Source of the DNA: Adiantum capillus-veneris
Taxonomy: Eukaryota > Streptophyta > Polypodiopsida > Polypodiales > Pteridaceae
Length of the DNA: 64,000 nt
Direction: 5' to 3'
Assembly (NCBI GenBank): GCA_014529385.2
Contig: CM043964.1
Location: 1,216,997-1,280,996, forward strand
This document shows positions 1-9,799 of the stretch, piece by piece. How positions within the stretch are numbered: position 1 is the stretch's first letter; every line of letters starts with the position of its first letter. The position numbers and the translations under genes were made by a program. The notes beneath the pieces are model-generated. The model was not told the DNA's origin. It was given only the letters and a program-made list of their open reading frames with translations, and ran no database searches.

Positions 1-12
1 CTTTTGGGTCTA

Positions 13-90
13 CTAGTCCCCAATAGAGGTCATGGCTCGATTTTGGTGTTTGTGGATTTCTCAAGTTAACCACGATGGTTATTCCGAACA
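13..90 (+). pseudogene. integrase-core scrap of element P
   Basis: Translating the plus strand gives a peptide reading RGHGSILVFVD at 28-57 and, after a frame change, KLTTMVIPN at 63-89. This matches the strand that follows the first catalytic Asp of gypsy integrases (usual form hxSIxVxVDRFSKxAxFI). The frame is broken within it and I see no convincing continuation to 1000. The assignment is by motif only. Confidence 0.4.
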
Positions 91-1061
91 TTTTTGATTC
101 CTCAACAATGTTATACGATCTTGTGATTCCCATTTACCAGTCATTTGGGACGACTGTCTGTAAACTGTGAGGAAACACACCTCAGTACTGTCAGTTATCC
201 AAGGGGATAGGCAGATTACAAAGTGTAATCTTGGGCTTAAGGATATGCAAAGTGCGTACATTAGCACCAAGAATATCCAATTAATAAGCATTTATTGCTC
301 TATTTGGAGTTTACTTACTATCAGTTAAAGCATGTCTGCGACTAAGTTTAGTCTCTTCATGTATACGTTAGGTTCTCAAATTTGAACATTAGTTATGGTT
401 GTTATTGATGGAATTTGAGAACAAGTCAAGGACTTAAACTTGGCCGATGAGTTACGTCAGCAAGTCACTTGAAACTGAAAAAAGTTACACCTTAGACTGG
501 AATATTTTTCTGCTATGATCTAATGTGTTACCTAAGTAAATGAATGCTATCAACCTATGTTGATTCATGCATTCTTGTATTCTACAGGCTAGGATAAAGG
601 TTTGTTATTGCATGCACACTAGGTGTTATGGGCCCTAGTGTTTAACACTCTTTTGTCTGAGGCGGCATGAGACTACATCTCCAGTTGTTTCAAGGATGAA
701 ACCTCTCTTTCGAATGGAAGGAGTAAATCATCAATCATTCCTGTAACTTAAGTTATGAGCATGTTATAAACAAAGTTTTATATTCTGCAACTTAAGAAAG
801 GACAATAGACATGCTAAGAGCATAAACTTGCTTCGAGCATAAAATATAGGTGGCTACACCATTCAGAGGTGCTAAGAGCATACATTTAGGATATGCTAAA
901 TAGCATATGCACATTACAACTCTTGGTATGATTCTTATGGTACGGTTTTAAGATGATTTGACTAGTCTACAGTCAAGTCTATTGCTTTACAACTTTTGTG
1001 AAAACTTATTCTTTTCACTCTAGTTTTCGAGGACGAAAACTCTTCCTTAAGGGGGGGGTAA

Positions 1062-1238
1062 TGTCAGGACAAGGGTCCTATGGGGCAAGGACCAACCTAG
1101 GGGGTTATGGACCTAGGCCAAGGGCCTGGACTGGACCTGTGTGGACTGGGGATCCGCTTAGGGCAAGAGCTAGGAGCTAGGCCTATATAAAGGGCGGTAG
1201 GGAGGAGGATCCTACGTCTCAGTCTCCTAGGTCTTACA
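1062..1238 (+). repeat. 3' LTR of element P (177 bp)
   Basis: The LTR starts TGTCAGGACAAGG directly after the polypurine tract CCTTAAGGGGGGGGTAA and ends in TCTTACA. A TATA-like CTATATAAA lies at 1183-1191. It aligns along its length with the LTR of element A (5546-5717, reverse strand), including the shared blocks TAGGCCAAGGGC, GGGGATCC and CAGTCTCCT, at roughly two-thirds identity by eye. P and A are therefore related families. Confidence 0.75.
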
Positions 1239-1548
1239 AATGGGTACTTGTTCGTAACAGTGATCGCATTTAATCCACAATAGTCTACACACATGTGCAT
1301 ACTACCATTCTTTTTCTTCACTAATAGGATAGGAGAAGCCCATGGTGAAGAACTCGGTTGGATAAACGCTCTGCTAAGATAGTCAGCAAGCTAACGTTCC
1401 ACTCAGCAACTTCAAAATAACTCATTCTGTAGGGTGGTTTATTGATTGATTTACTGCATGCAACCACGTCGATGCCATGTTGCACAGATCGTGTTGGCGG
1501 TAATCCTGATGGCAAATCACTGGGAAAAACATCATGAAATTCCTTCAA
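1239..1548 (-). pseudogene. element A: start of reverse transcriptase, truncated
   Basis: One frame (1321-1548) carries the linker before gypsy RT: FHDVFPSDLPSGLPPTRSVQ, then NKPPYRMS. A second frame (1239-1321) carries the RT entry motif KKNGSMHMCVDY..GLNAITV.NKYPF. Coding stops in the middle of RT at the junction with P's LTR, well before the YxDD active site, and a frame change lies between the two pieces. In gypsy elements this RT copies genomic RNA in the virus-like particle; here it cannot. Confidence 0.75.
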
Positions 1549-1772
1549 TAAATTTTATAATTCACTAGCAACCTTTGATTGTTGAGAAGTAGCCATTGCT
1601 AGAAGAGATGGGAGAGAAGCATGCGGCATTGAGGAACATTCGACAGATTCAACATTGGAAAGAAAATGACACAATGAGTAACACAAGAAAACTTTATCTA
1701 TTTCGTTTTATCAGAAACGAGCTTCATAAGCTGTGCTGTACATATCAATGGTGAAGAAGGCACATCCTTCTC

Positions 1773-4754
1773 TCATAACAACAACACATGTGCGCCATGG
1801 GATTCAAACATCAGGCTGTTGTGCTCGTAGCTACACTTCAGTGATGGTCCTAGGCTATGCAACCATTTCCTACCAAGTACCACATCTGCCCTCTCCATAT
1901 TCATAACGTGGAAATCCAAGGATGTGGAGTACCCTTGTATTTCCAAGGGTACAGCTCTGACTTTAGTATCCCATATTTTTGCATCATAACCATTCATCAT
2001 TGCTACTTTGTAGCGGTGGGAACTCGGAGTTTGGGGCAATTTGAGTTTTTTCACTAATCCATAGTTAATGAAATTGTGAGTAGCACCGTCATCTACCAAG
2101 ATACGCACCTTGTGCCCTTGAAGAGATCCGTGCATACACACTAACTCATGTGGACCGAAGGTTTGTTGCCACATGGAAGCTGTGGTACAACATTCATGCA
2201 CCACCTCGGTGTGTGTTACTTTCAACGTAGAGAAACGCAAGGAAGACTCAAGAGCCAGTAGCTGCACTATGTGCACTGCTTTATCCTTGCCGTGAGAAGC
2301 AGATTTCCCCTTGGGACAATCCTTTTTTCCATAGCCGCTTCCCAAGCATTGAAAGCATAACTTCTCTTTTTTAGCCTTCTCAAATTCCTTAGGAGAGAGA
2401 GGACCACGAGACCCCTTGGGTTTTTTAGTTGCTTTAGAATTGGCTATTAAAAATTTCCTTTTATTGTGCCCATATTGTGTGCGTGTATTACCATGTGTAT
2501 TAGCAGGCACATGATTATTATGTGATTTCTTTTCATCTCGATCATCATGAATGTGTGCTTTCACTATGGCCTCCTCAAGTGTTTTAGGGTCCTGAGTCTT
2601 GACGTGCTTCTTAAGCTCTAGCGTCAGACCACAGATAAACCCACGTACTTGTTGAAAGGTGTCTAGCCCTTCCAACTTGAGGATAACATCCTGATAGTGA
2701 GAGATATATTCAAGCAATGATGGGTGTTGGTGCATGGAACACGTGTCCCAAGCCGTCCAATTTCTATCTGTCTCATTCGTAGGCAGAATTGTTTTTTGAA
2801 ACATAGCCTCAAAGGCTGCCACACTATGGTATGATATTCTTCTCCTTGAGAGACATCCACCATTTGCAGGCCTTGCCTTCCAGAGTCAGATTGTCTGCAG
2901 TGCTCTGACTGCATCCGGAGTAGGCCGTAAGGGGTGAATTCCATCCCACTTGCTGAGAAAGATATTCACTGCATCCTTATTGCGGTCTCGGTCCTCGCCC
3001 TTAACACTAGAATGGTAACAGGACACTTTTATGTCCTTGGACACTTTTGTGTCCTGTTAAGTGACCATTTTGCTTGAATTATTTGAAGAGTATGAAAATG
3101 ACTTTCTAGGTCCTATATATCCACAAAGTTGCCTTATGAGCTGAAAAAAACTTAGCATTTTTTTTTGAGTATCGATCTCACCATTAACCTTACTCTTGCA
3201 CAACATTTTTGAACCTAAACTGTCTGGAAAAACGGGTTCTGTTTTTGGCCTTTTTTTTCAAATTTTGGCAACTATACCACTCTAAACTTCATGTTTGTGA
3301 GGTTTAGATGGCTAGAGGTTAGGCCTTCATAGTTCTCAACATGTTTTGATGCTTGTAGGGAGAGCTATGTGTTAAAATTGAAAGTTATGACCAATTTACA
3401 AGAATTACATAATCCTGTTTTTTGGCCAAAATTAGCACTTTTATGATTTTTTTGGTGGCTTTCTTGATATCCAAATTCAATTTTTATTGTGTAAGTGTAA
3501 TGTATGACATAAAGCTAATCTTCCTTGAGTTTTGGGGGACCTAATATGTTATATAGCATAGTATATGATGATGGTTGAGTTTTTTGATTGCTGAAGAATA
3601 CGATACATTTTAGAGTAGCAAGTATAACTTTCTCAATATTGCTTGTTTCTTAGTCCAATTGTGTGTATTTTGTAGGTAGTGACCATATCTAATCATAGAC
3701 TACAAACTTGGCTAGATATTGAGTAGTTTCTATGGGTTTCTAGAGGTCATAATGTTACACCTAGTTTTTTCATGTTTGCTGTATTTAGCACTTTATCATT
3801 GCCCCCAAGGTTCCAATTGTAAGAGATCCATTATCCTTTTGACATGCTCCATGGCTCCTTTTGAATCTAGAGGCCCAAAGGGAACTAATAAAATATGTAT
3901 ATAGTATTTGTATTAAGCGTGACTATAGAAACTTTGATGATAGGTCCGCAGAATGGCAAAAATGCAACTTTTTTGTACCTATTTTTTTTGCCCAAAAAAA
4001 AATTAGTGAGGTAAAAGCAACCATATGTTTTGGTCACCAACCCATTGAAGTTAACGGGGCATTTTATCTCACGTCCTACAAAAATCTCCACTCTTATTTA
4101 TATGCAATCAACCGTAAGAAATTGCTGTTTTGGGCAAAATGCACTGGTCCATCAACTTTGGAGGCTTGTAGTGACCAAGGGATGAGAAAAATTACAAGTT
4201 TCTCATTTTTTCCATATGTAGTAGTTATTGAACTATAAGCTCATGAAAGGATTTTTCAAAATGAGTGGATCTACTATGGTTTTGGAATTTTTTCCCAAAA
4301 CCCTGAAAGGACACTTTTATGTCCTGTTAGGTTACCATTCTAGTGTTAAAAGTTGGTGGGTTGGTGTTTTTCAACAGCTCGTCCACCTCCTTTGTAGTGA
4401 GAGAGTGCAGAGAATCCAGAGACGTAACTTGTCCATGACTAGAAGGGCCCTGCCCCTGATCGACAACGTGCTCATGTGTGTGTCAACAGGGCCCTTGGCC
4501 TACTGATGCATAAATTGTATCACTAAAGTGGATAATTTAGTGACATTTTCATTTAGGGATGCAAAATTTGTTTCCATTACTGAGAAGCCTGCTTGAAGTG
4601 CTCGAAATTCTTGGATATCGAGCAATTCATAAGCGTCATCTCCTCCCATACCGTCGCAGGCACCCTCCATGAGAGTATCCGACCGCGATCCATCATGAGA
4701 AGGATCAGGCATATTATGCTCAAAATCAAAGGTCATGTTGATATCTGAATCCAT
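1773..4754 (-). pseudogene. element A: gag and protease, split by element K
   Basis: Gag starts at the ATG at 4754 (MDSDINMTFDFEH) and reads to a stop at 4500. A second frame reads VDELLKNTNPPTF up to 4346; after element K it resumes as KGEDRDRNKDAVNIFLSKW at 3000. The capsid-like part contains LTLEGKA.KWWMSLKEKNII, then shifts frame near 2820 into AFEAMFQKTILP. A CCHC knuckle CFQCLGSGYGKKDC follows (about 2295-2380) and a retropepsin motif with ILVDDGATHNFI, where the usual D-[ST]-G is DDG. Region 1549-1772 looks like the decayed protease-RT linker. Confidence 0.75.
3005..4345. mobile_element. 1,341-bp non-autonomous DNA element K with CACTA ends
   Basis: Both ends carry the perfect 15-bp inverted repeat CACTAGAATGGTAAC. 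Inside it lies a subterminal motif GGACACTTTTATGTCC: two copies at the left (3021-3036 and a variant at 3039-3054) and one at the right (4309-4324). TTAA flanks both sides (3001-3004, 4346-4349). Deleting the element and one TTAA restores gag of element A in frame (TF|KGED), so a 4-bp duplication is supported; removing 3 bp would not. No transposase is recognisable; ORFs of 60-125 codons inside look like chance. CACTA ends point to the CMC group, whose plant CACTA members normally duplicate 3 bp. Confidence 0.8.
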
Positions 4755-5532
4755 GGCAACACTGTGCAGTGTGTGAGAGAGAAAGAAGAATGCCTTGATT
4801 CAAAAAAAAATCTCGTAGCCATAGTATGCACCACAAACGATGAGAATTAGCCGTGCTAATTACGACGTTTGCAAAAGCTTTGTCAATCCGTAATTCCACC
4901 CATTCAAGTACACCGCTTGAAAATGTCATAGTCGACTTGATCTTCCGAAGAAACAAGTGGTGATGGATACTTGTTTGAAAATCTCAAAGCCGTCATAAGT
5001 TAACCTTGACTCACTTCTGCAATTTTTGCAATTTTGGAAAATGTACAGAAAATTGACAGCCTGTCGAAGAATGTCTCGGCCCCTAGTGGAAGAGGTTAGG
5101 TCGCACCTTGGCCGAAAACCGGGTGAAGAACTGTGTACGCGTGTGTGCTGGGTGGGCATGCACCCTTGCTCAAATAATTTGAGGAGAGTGCCCAAGGCCA
5201 AAGTCCTTAGGGCTTTATTGTGTGAAAGAAAATGCTGGCAATCGGCTATGGCACCCAACAGTGCCACAAGTTCTTGGCAAGGAGATGTCGACCCGAGCGT
5301 TGCTCCTCGTGGGTAGCTCTAGTGATGGAATTTGCAGCTTGTCGCAGTGCACATCCACCGAGCCCGCTCATGCAACTTATGGTGGAGGTCGACAGCCCAT
5401 CTCTCCTCGCCTCAAGAGGCCGTGCACGCGGTGCTCCCTCCTCCACTGGTTTCCTCGCTTGGCAAGAGAGGAGCTCCACGGGCCATGCACATGCACATGC
5501 AAAAAAAGACCACGCCCCTTTTGCTAAACTTA
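4755..5532 (-). other. element A: 5' leader between PBS and gag
   Basis: About 780 bp lie between the primer-binding site and the gag ATG. Several ORFs of 70-130 codons overlap here on both strands, including one crossing into the LTR, but none has a recognisable motif and they overlap one another. I treat the stretch as untranslated leader. Confidence 0.55.
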
Positions 5533-5544
5533 GCTTTGATACCA
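5533..5544 (-). other. element A: primer-binding site
   Basis: On the minus strand the sequence just inside the LTR is TGGTATCAAAGC, one base different from the TGGTATCAGAGC complement of the initiator-Met tRNA 3' end used by many plant LTR elements. It is one base from the LTR end, which fixes the LTR boundary. Confidence 0.75.
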
Positions 5545-5545
5545 G

Positions 5546-5717
5546 TGTAGAACCCAGAGGAGACTGACACCGAATCCACCTCCCAGCCAACCTGTTATAG
5601 GAGAGCCCATGGCCCTTTTCCCTAACTGGATCCCCTATCCACACCTTCAGTCCGGCCCTTGGCCTACGTCCTTGACTCCCCTAAGTCGGGCCCTGCCCTC
5701 TAGCCCTTGGCTTGACA
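5546..5717 (-). repeat. 5' LTR of element A (172 bp)
   Basis: Read on the minus strand, it starts TGTCAAGCCAAGGGC at 5717 and ends GGTTCTACA at 5546, next to the PBS. It is very short for a gypsy LTR. It is alignable to P's LTR. A CCTATAACA block takes the place of P's TATA box. Confidence 0.75.
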
Positions 5718-6852
5718 TTCCTAGACAAGTTGCCTCCAATCAAGCTGGAATCCTATTGGATGGCCTATGGCAAGGACCAATGAGAATTAAGATTGAGTAA
5801 ATTGAGCTTTAACATTTTAGAAAATCTTATTAAAAGAACCAATGAGAAATGAAACCCCCCTAATTTTTATTGGACAGTCTACCAAGGGGTCCAATGAGAA
5901 TTAAGTAGCCCATAAGCTAGCTTATTCATATTGGCCAGTCGATTTACAGGTCCAATAAGAATTTAGCTTCATTTAATTATTTATATAAGCTTTCTCTAAA
6001 GGGGAAACAAGGACACTTGTCACAAGGCTACACACCTTTCTTGTTATCTCTCATTGGCTAAGACTTGGCATGGAGTAATAGGATGCAAGCATGAGTAGTT
6101 GCAAGGGTGGGTGTGGTGGTGGTGGGTGGGGGGCGACGAAGGCAAGAGGAGGCTCTCATTTTTGCATCCTCAACCACACACACTCACATAACCATCTCCT
6201 TCTCCAAGCTTGAGAATTAGAGAGCCTACACCAACACCTCTTGGCTATGGAATGCAAATCCAAGCAAGATTCAAGCTTCAATGGCATGCTCATCTTCTCT
6301 ACCATCTTCATTACTAAGCTAAGCTAATCTCTAAGAGTAATCTATGGTAAAGAGAATACTTCTTTCTCGTATGCTACATCTTCTTCCTCTTCACTTCCCT
6401 CATTCCTTGTGAGCTCTCCCCACCTTTGAAAATGTTTGAGGTCTTGGGATTGAGGCTATGGACAAGTTTATGCTAACGCAAGTGAGTTTAATTGTTGTTT
6501 TGGGCATAATATTGGTGTATGAAGCTTTCCATCTTCATAGCATCAACAAGGTCTCAAGGAACATAAAGAATGTATAGTACCGAGTCTCTCTTTATGGGAG
6601 AACATATAATACAAAAGCCTTTTCGAGGGGGACCGGCTCTAAGTAAATCCGTTCCTCAACTCTTGTCAATTTCTCTAAGTCTCTCTCTTTTACAAGTATT
6701 GTTCATGCCAAGCTAACTAGGTGTCATGTTTATATTGCTATCTTTAATCAAGTACCTCCTCTCTATCTTCATTAGGAATTCTCTTAATAAAATGCTCACT
6801 GCTAACATTTTAATTCCGCTACAATCAATGTTATTAGCCTAATTCCGTTATA
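5718..6852 (+). repeat. LTR of the element-C family, 5' part cut off by element A
   Basis: This stretch aligns along its length with the reverse complement of C's 3' LTR (27593-29099). Shared landmarks in order are the CCAAT-rich block (5777-5966), the CAAGCTT..GAGAATT block near 6210, GCAAATCCAA near 6255, AAGCCTTTTCGAGG..GACCGGCTC near 6615 and GTATTGTTCATGCC near 6700. It ends in CGTTATA where C's LTR ends TGTTACA. The first part of the LTR is missing because element A lies there. No PBS follows, so it is either a solo LTR or a 3' LTR. Confidence 0.75.
5777..5966 (+). promoter_or_regulatory. array of four CCAAT-type motifs
   Basis: CCAATGAGAATTAAG occurs at 5777-5791 and 5891-5905, with variants CCAATGAGAAAT at 5839-5850 and CCAATAAGAATTTAG at 5952-5966. 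Spacing is 52-62 bp. C's own LTR holds several reverse-complement counterparts (TCATTGG at 28591, 28653 and 28766; CTATTGG at 28704). The array lies upstream of a TTATATAAGC TATA-like box near 5981, as expected for promoter elements. Confidence 0.5.
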
Positions 6853-7121
6853 GATCTCATCATGAATTCTCTCACCCATGTGAAGGTCTTGCGCACGGCC
6901 ACATACTTTTGATGTGAAAATCACAGGTTCTTACATTTCAAATAGCCTTTATGTGGTTTTGTAAGGGCTAAGTTATGTCACCCATGTGAAGGTCTTGCCT
7001 TTGTAGCTTTGATCTACTAGTCTGATTTATGAACTTGACTCTTTGTCTGCAAGACAAGCTATAGCTCTTGTGCATGGCTACAAAGTCATCATTACCATGA
7101 GAAATTGTTGAACTTCTCTTG
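6853..7121. other. unassigned sequence between two elements
   Basis: No recognisable gene. A 21-bp direct repeat beginning TCACCCATGTGAAGG occurs at 6872-6892 and 6978-6998. The last bases, TCTTG (7117-7121), are the left target duplication of element B. The sequence resumes at 21066. Confidence 0.5.
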
Positions 7122-7362
7122 TGTGCGCTCCTTGCCGCACTGTCGAAGCAAGGGACTTGCCGATACACCATGTGCGAGCCACAAATGGCTCCAAGCACAC
7201 AACAAGACTAATCTAGCAAGCTCAAAAGAGGGCAATGGTGTGTCACTCACCGCTCTATGCTCCTGCCGTGGAGGATTCCTCGCCGCGATGAAGAAGAAGC
7301 TGAGCCGTGCCGCGCTCAACCGCTTCGCCACCGTGTGCCTTCGTAATGCTCGATCGCACACA

Positions 7363-7439
<77 letters not shown>

Positions 7440-7758
7440 ACATGCACACGCACACGAGGAGGTGAAGAAGAAGAAGATGGAGATGGAGATGGAGCAAGAG
7501 CACTCTTCTATTGCACAAATGAGAGAATGAGTGAATTTTAGGTTTAGTTGGCTTTTATATGAGTTCACCCCATTCACACTTGGGCGCCCATGCTTAGCCA
7601 ACTAATCCCTTGAATGTCCCAGTTAGAGTGCGCCTCTCATCGGCGATCACTCTTACCCTTTTCCTATTGGTCTGACAAGACCGGTACCTGACTCTACCAA
7701 ATACATAATACACGTCCGTCGTAGGTGATGGGGTGTCCGTGAGCCGTGAGGGTTAACA
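7122..7758 (-). repeat. 3' LTR of element B (637 bp)
   Basis: On the plus strand it runs TGTGCGCTCCTTGCC to GAGGGTTAACA and nearly repeats 20464-21060. The copies differ mainly in the length of a CT/CA microsatellite (7370-7442 here). A TATA-like CATATAAAAGCC on the minus strand lies at 7552-7566. Confidence 0.9.
7370..7442. repeat. (CT)n(CA)n microsatellite in an LTR
   Basis: A run of CT dinucleotides is followed by CA dinucleotides. The partner LTR has a much shorter interrupted version near 20715-20757, which accounts for most of the 40-bp length difference between the LTRs. Confidence 0.9.
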
Positions 7759-7771
7759 TGCCCCCCTTCCT
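7759..7771 (-). other. element B: 3' polypurine tract
   Basis: Minus-strand AGGAAGGGGGGCA directly abuts the LTR start TGTTAACCC. This position and composition are what plus-strand DNA priming needs. Confidence 0.8.
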
Positions 7772-9130
7772 GATGTAGATTCCGTCCTCGGAAGCTATTG
7801 AGTTGAAGCTTGTTCATCGAGGTGGAAGAGCATTTTAGACGAATGTCCTTAGCCTTCTTCAGTCACTGCAAAATCAAACAACATTGGCACAGTAATTGCA
7901 TTCTCATAAGTGATTAAAAAGCATATGCAGTTTTAGGTAGACAAATTGATTGGTAAAAGAATTTCAAACAATTTGTCAGCAATGAACATTAAATTGCAAT
8001 GTAATCAAATGCATAAACAGATGTAAAGGTAAAAAATTAAACAAGTCTGGGGTCGCTAATTTGACGGTCGAAAGGCACTAGAGATCGAATATTAATACCA
8101 TGGGTAAGCTTCTTAATTATCCGTGGTCAATTAAGTTGTTTAATCGCGAGAGCCAAGTATTCATGTTCGAGGGCTGACTAGAGGCTATATCTAAAAGACC
8201 TTGTAGTTAAGCTACCATAAAAGGAATTTCTCATGAAATCATCGCCTGACTGATTACTTTTTCTTTGACCCCCCAAAGTATTTTCACAGTGATTCAATTT
8301 TGATGTGTGTGCTTATTTTGTATGCCTTGGGTTTTTTGCTTTTCAAGTAAAAGCGCCCATACTGGGAACCTCTAGGGCTCTAGTACCATAGGCAATACAT
8401 GTGAGTGAAGTACCAAATCAAGCTGAGATTTCTCTTCCAGCTTAAGATTTTACAGTGTGGCACTTTGATTTTTTGTTTGTTCATTTTCAGCATTTTAATT
8501 TTGTAACTTTGGGGGGTCATATAACACTGATACACCTCCCAGGCTCATCACACTAGTAAACTCCCTTTACAATACTTAAGCTAAAGGTCAATAGGGTCAA
8601 GCCCACTAGAAAGCCCTAGTACATTTCACACAATGCTGCCTAAATCGGATTAAGAACCTAAGTAACCATTAATTATTAGGAAGGCATTCCCCATGGTATT
8701 AAGAGAAGATTTCTAACACCTAACTTGGTCAAACTAGTTTGTCGGACTGCTTGATTTTTAAACCTAGACAAGTGATTATGACAAAAAATTACATTGAATT
8801 AAATGTTTGATACTAAGCAAATGCGGTGAATATTAGACTACCAATCACAATTAAAGCTGACAATCATAGATTGAAAAAAGATAAGGGGCAATGCTAATGG
8901 ACAAGAAACACCTGTTTGTGTCGATGGTCGCGCTTGATTTGAAGAGTGAGTTGAGATAAAGATTCCATGTAGGTCCAAATCCTACCAATAGCAACACGCT
9001 CCTGTACACACTAGGAAACAAAAGGAATACCTCCAGGAGGCACATTAGTGGAAAAAGGTACCAACACTTATTGAACACAACAAAAAACATAAGGAACCCT
9101 AACCTAATTATTTGCACTCCCCCTAGAGAG
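7772..9130 (-). other. element B: 3' non-coding region
   Basis: About 1.36 kb lie between the last ORF and the polypurine tract. I see no ORF with a recognisable motif and no tandem repeat here. The minus strand from 8800 to 9117 has an 88-codon hydrophobic ORF with nothing to support it. Confidence 0.5.
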
Positions 9131-9553
9131 TCAAGGGAATAGGATATTGTAGAGGTTGGGGGGAAACCCTAAGGCTAAACCCCTATCCTCGTCGTCGAGA
9201 TAAACAAAGTCATCATCCATGAGACCATATGTGCCATCCGTGTAGTCGTGTAAATTTTCTTCTTCATCATAGGTGCCCATGTTTACTAAGAAGGTCACGA
9301 GACGCCTATAGTCATCTTGGTCAAAAGGGTAGGCTTGTGCAATGGGAGAAACGCTCTCTACTAAGTATGGATCAGACGTGGTCAAGAGACGTATCAGCCA
9401 TTCTAACTCCTCAAAATTCCTCTCACATGCTAGCGTACCTATCAAATCCCATTCACATGCAAGCACTGGAAAGACCATGTGAAATATTTGTGAAAAGTAA
9501 CGAGGGTACCTCTCACCCAAGGCAGGAGTGGATGACTCTAGCGTACTAGCCAT
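9131..9553 (-). CDS. small acidic ORF of element B, unknown function
   Basis: The frame runs 140 codons from the ATG at 9553 (MASTLESSTPALGERYPRYF). The C-terminal half is rich in Asp and Glu (DDDFVYLDDEDRG) and ends in NLYNILFP. I recognise no family. It lies between an internal polypurine tract and the 3' non-coding region, where large plant gypsy elements often carry extra ORFs. D carries a much larger frame in the corresponding place and I see no similarity between them. Confidence 0.4.
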   Translation of the reverse strand: MASTLESSTPALGERYPRYFSQIFHMVFPVLACEWDLIGTLACERNFEELEWLIRLLTTSDPYLVESVSPIAQAYPFDQDDYRRLVTFLVNMGTYDEEENLHDYTDGTYGLMDDDFVYLDDEDRGLALGFPPNLYNILFP

Positions 9554-9778
9554 ATCTGTACACGCAAATAGATGATGGTTAGAGTGCAAATATTACAAGG
9601 GTCGTGTTCTTGTGCATAATTTGTTTTTATGATTTGTGTTTTGGCTCTTGCTTTTTTACTTTTTTATCTTGTTTTTGTGAGTATAAAGCTTTATATATAC
9701 ATTCCCTAAGATTGGAGATTAAGAGGTCAGGGAGAAAGGTTGAGAGGGAAGCAAGTGAATGATGGATGTCCACAAACA

Positions 9779-9792
9779 CTCCCCCCTTCCTT
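9779..9792 (-). other. internal polypurine tract in element B
   Basis: Minus-strand AAGGAAGGGGGGAG is followed by TGTTTGTGG, closely resembling the 3' tract next to the LTR (AGGAAGGGGGGCA then TGTTAACCC). A further copy, AGGAAGGGGGGAG, lies at 10091-10103 inside the W-x-P-K region. Confidence 0.5.
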
Positions 9793-9799
9793 GGGTAGA

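Larger units (their letters stand above)
1..1238 (+). mobile_element. Ty3/gypsy element P, 3' end only
   Basis: This is the downstream end of a plus-strand LTR retrotransposon that starts before the window. It holds a decayed integrase fragment at the left edge, about 950 bp in which I see no usable frame, a purine-rich tract at 1047-1060 and a terminal LTR at 1062-1238. Sequence after 1238 is the RT of element A in the opposite orientation, so P appears to have inserted into A. The matching 5' LTR and target duplication would lie outside the window, so the insertion cannot be confirmed by a duplicated site. Confidence 0.7.
1239..5717 (-). mobile_element. Ty3/gypsy element A, 5' part
   Basis: A minus-strand gypsy element reads from a 5' LTR (5546-5717) through PBS, leader, gag, protease and the start of RT, and stops abruptly at 1239 where element P begins. 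The rest of pol and the 3' LTR must lie beyond the left window edge. Gag is interrupted by element K. There are several frame changes, so the copy is dead. It sits inside a C-family LTR; the five bases beyond its LTR are TTCCT (5718-5722), but the partner duplication is not visible. Confidence 0.8.

Noticed and set aside
3719-4506. ORFs of 61-125 codons in element K as a transposase
   Set aside because: No DDE-type or other motif; sizes are what an AT-rich non-coding stretch gives by chance.
5222-5644. Four overlapping ORFs of 72-132 codons
   Set aside because: They overlap in both strands within the leader and LTR of element A and have no motif.
7092-7601. 141- and 169-codon ORFs on opposite strands in B's 3' LTR
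   Set aside because: Both cross the CT/CA microsatellite inside an LTR; the related ORFs in the other LTR (20414-20903) are broken differently.
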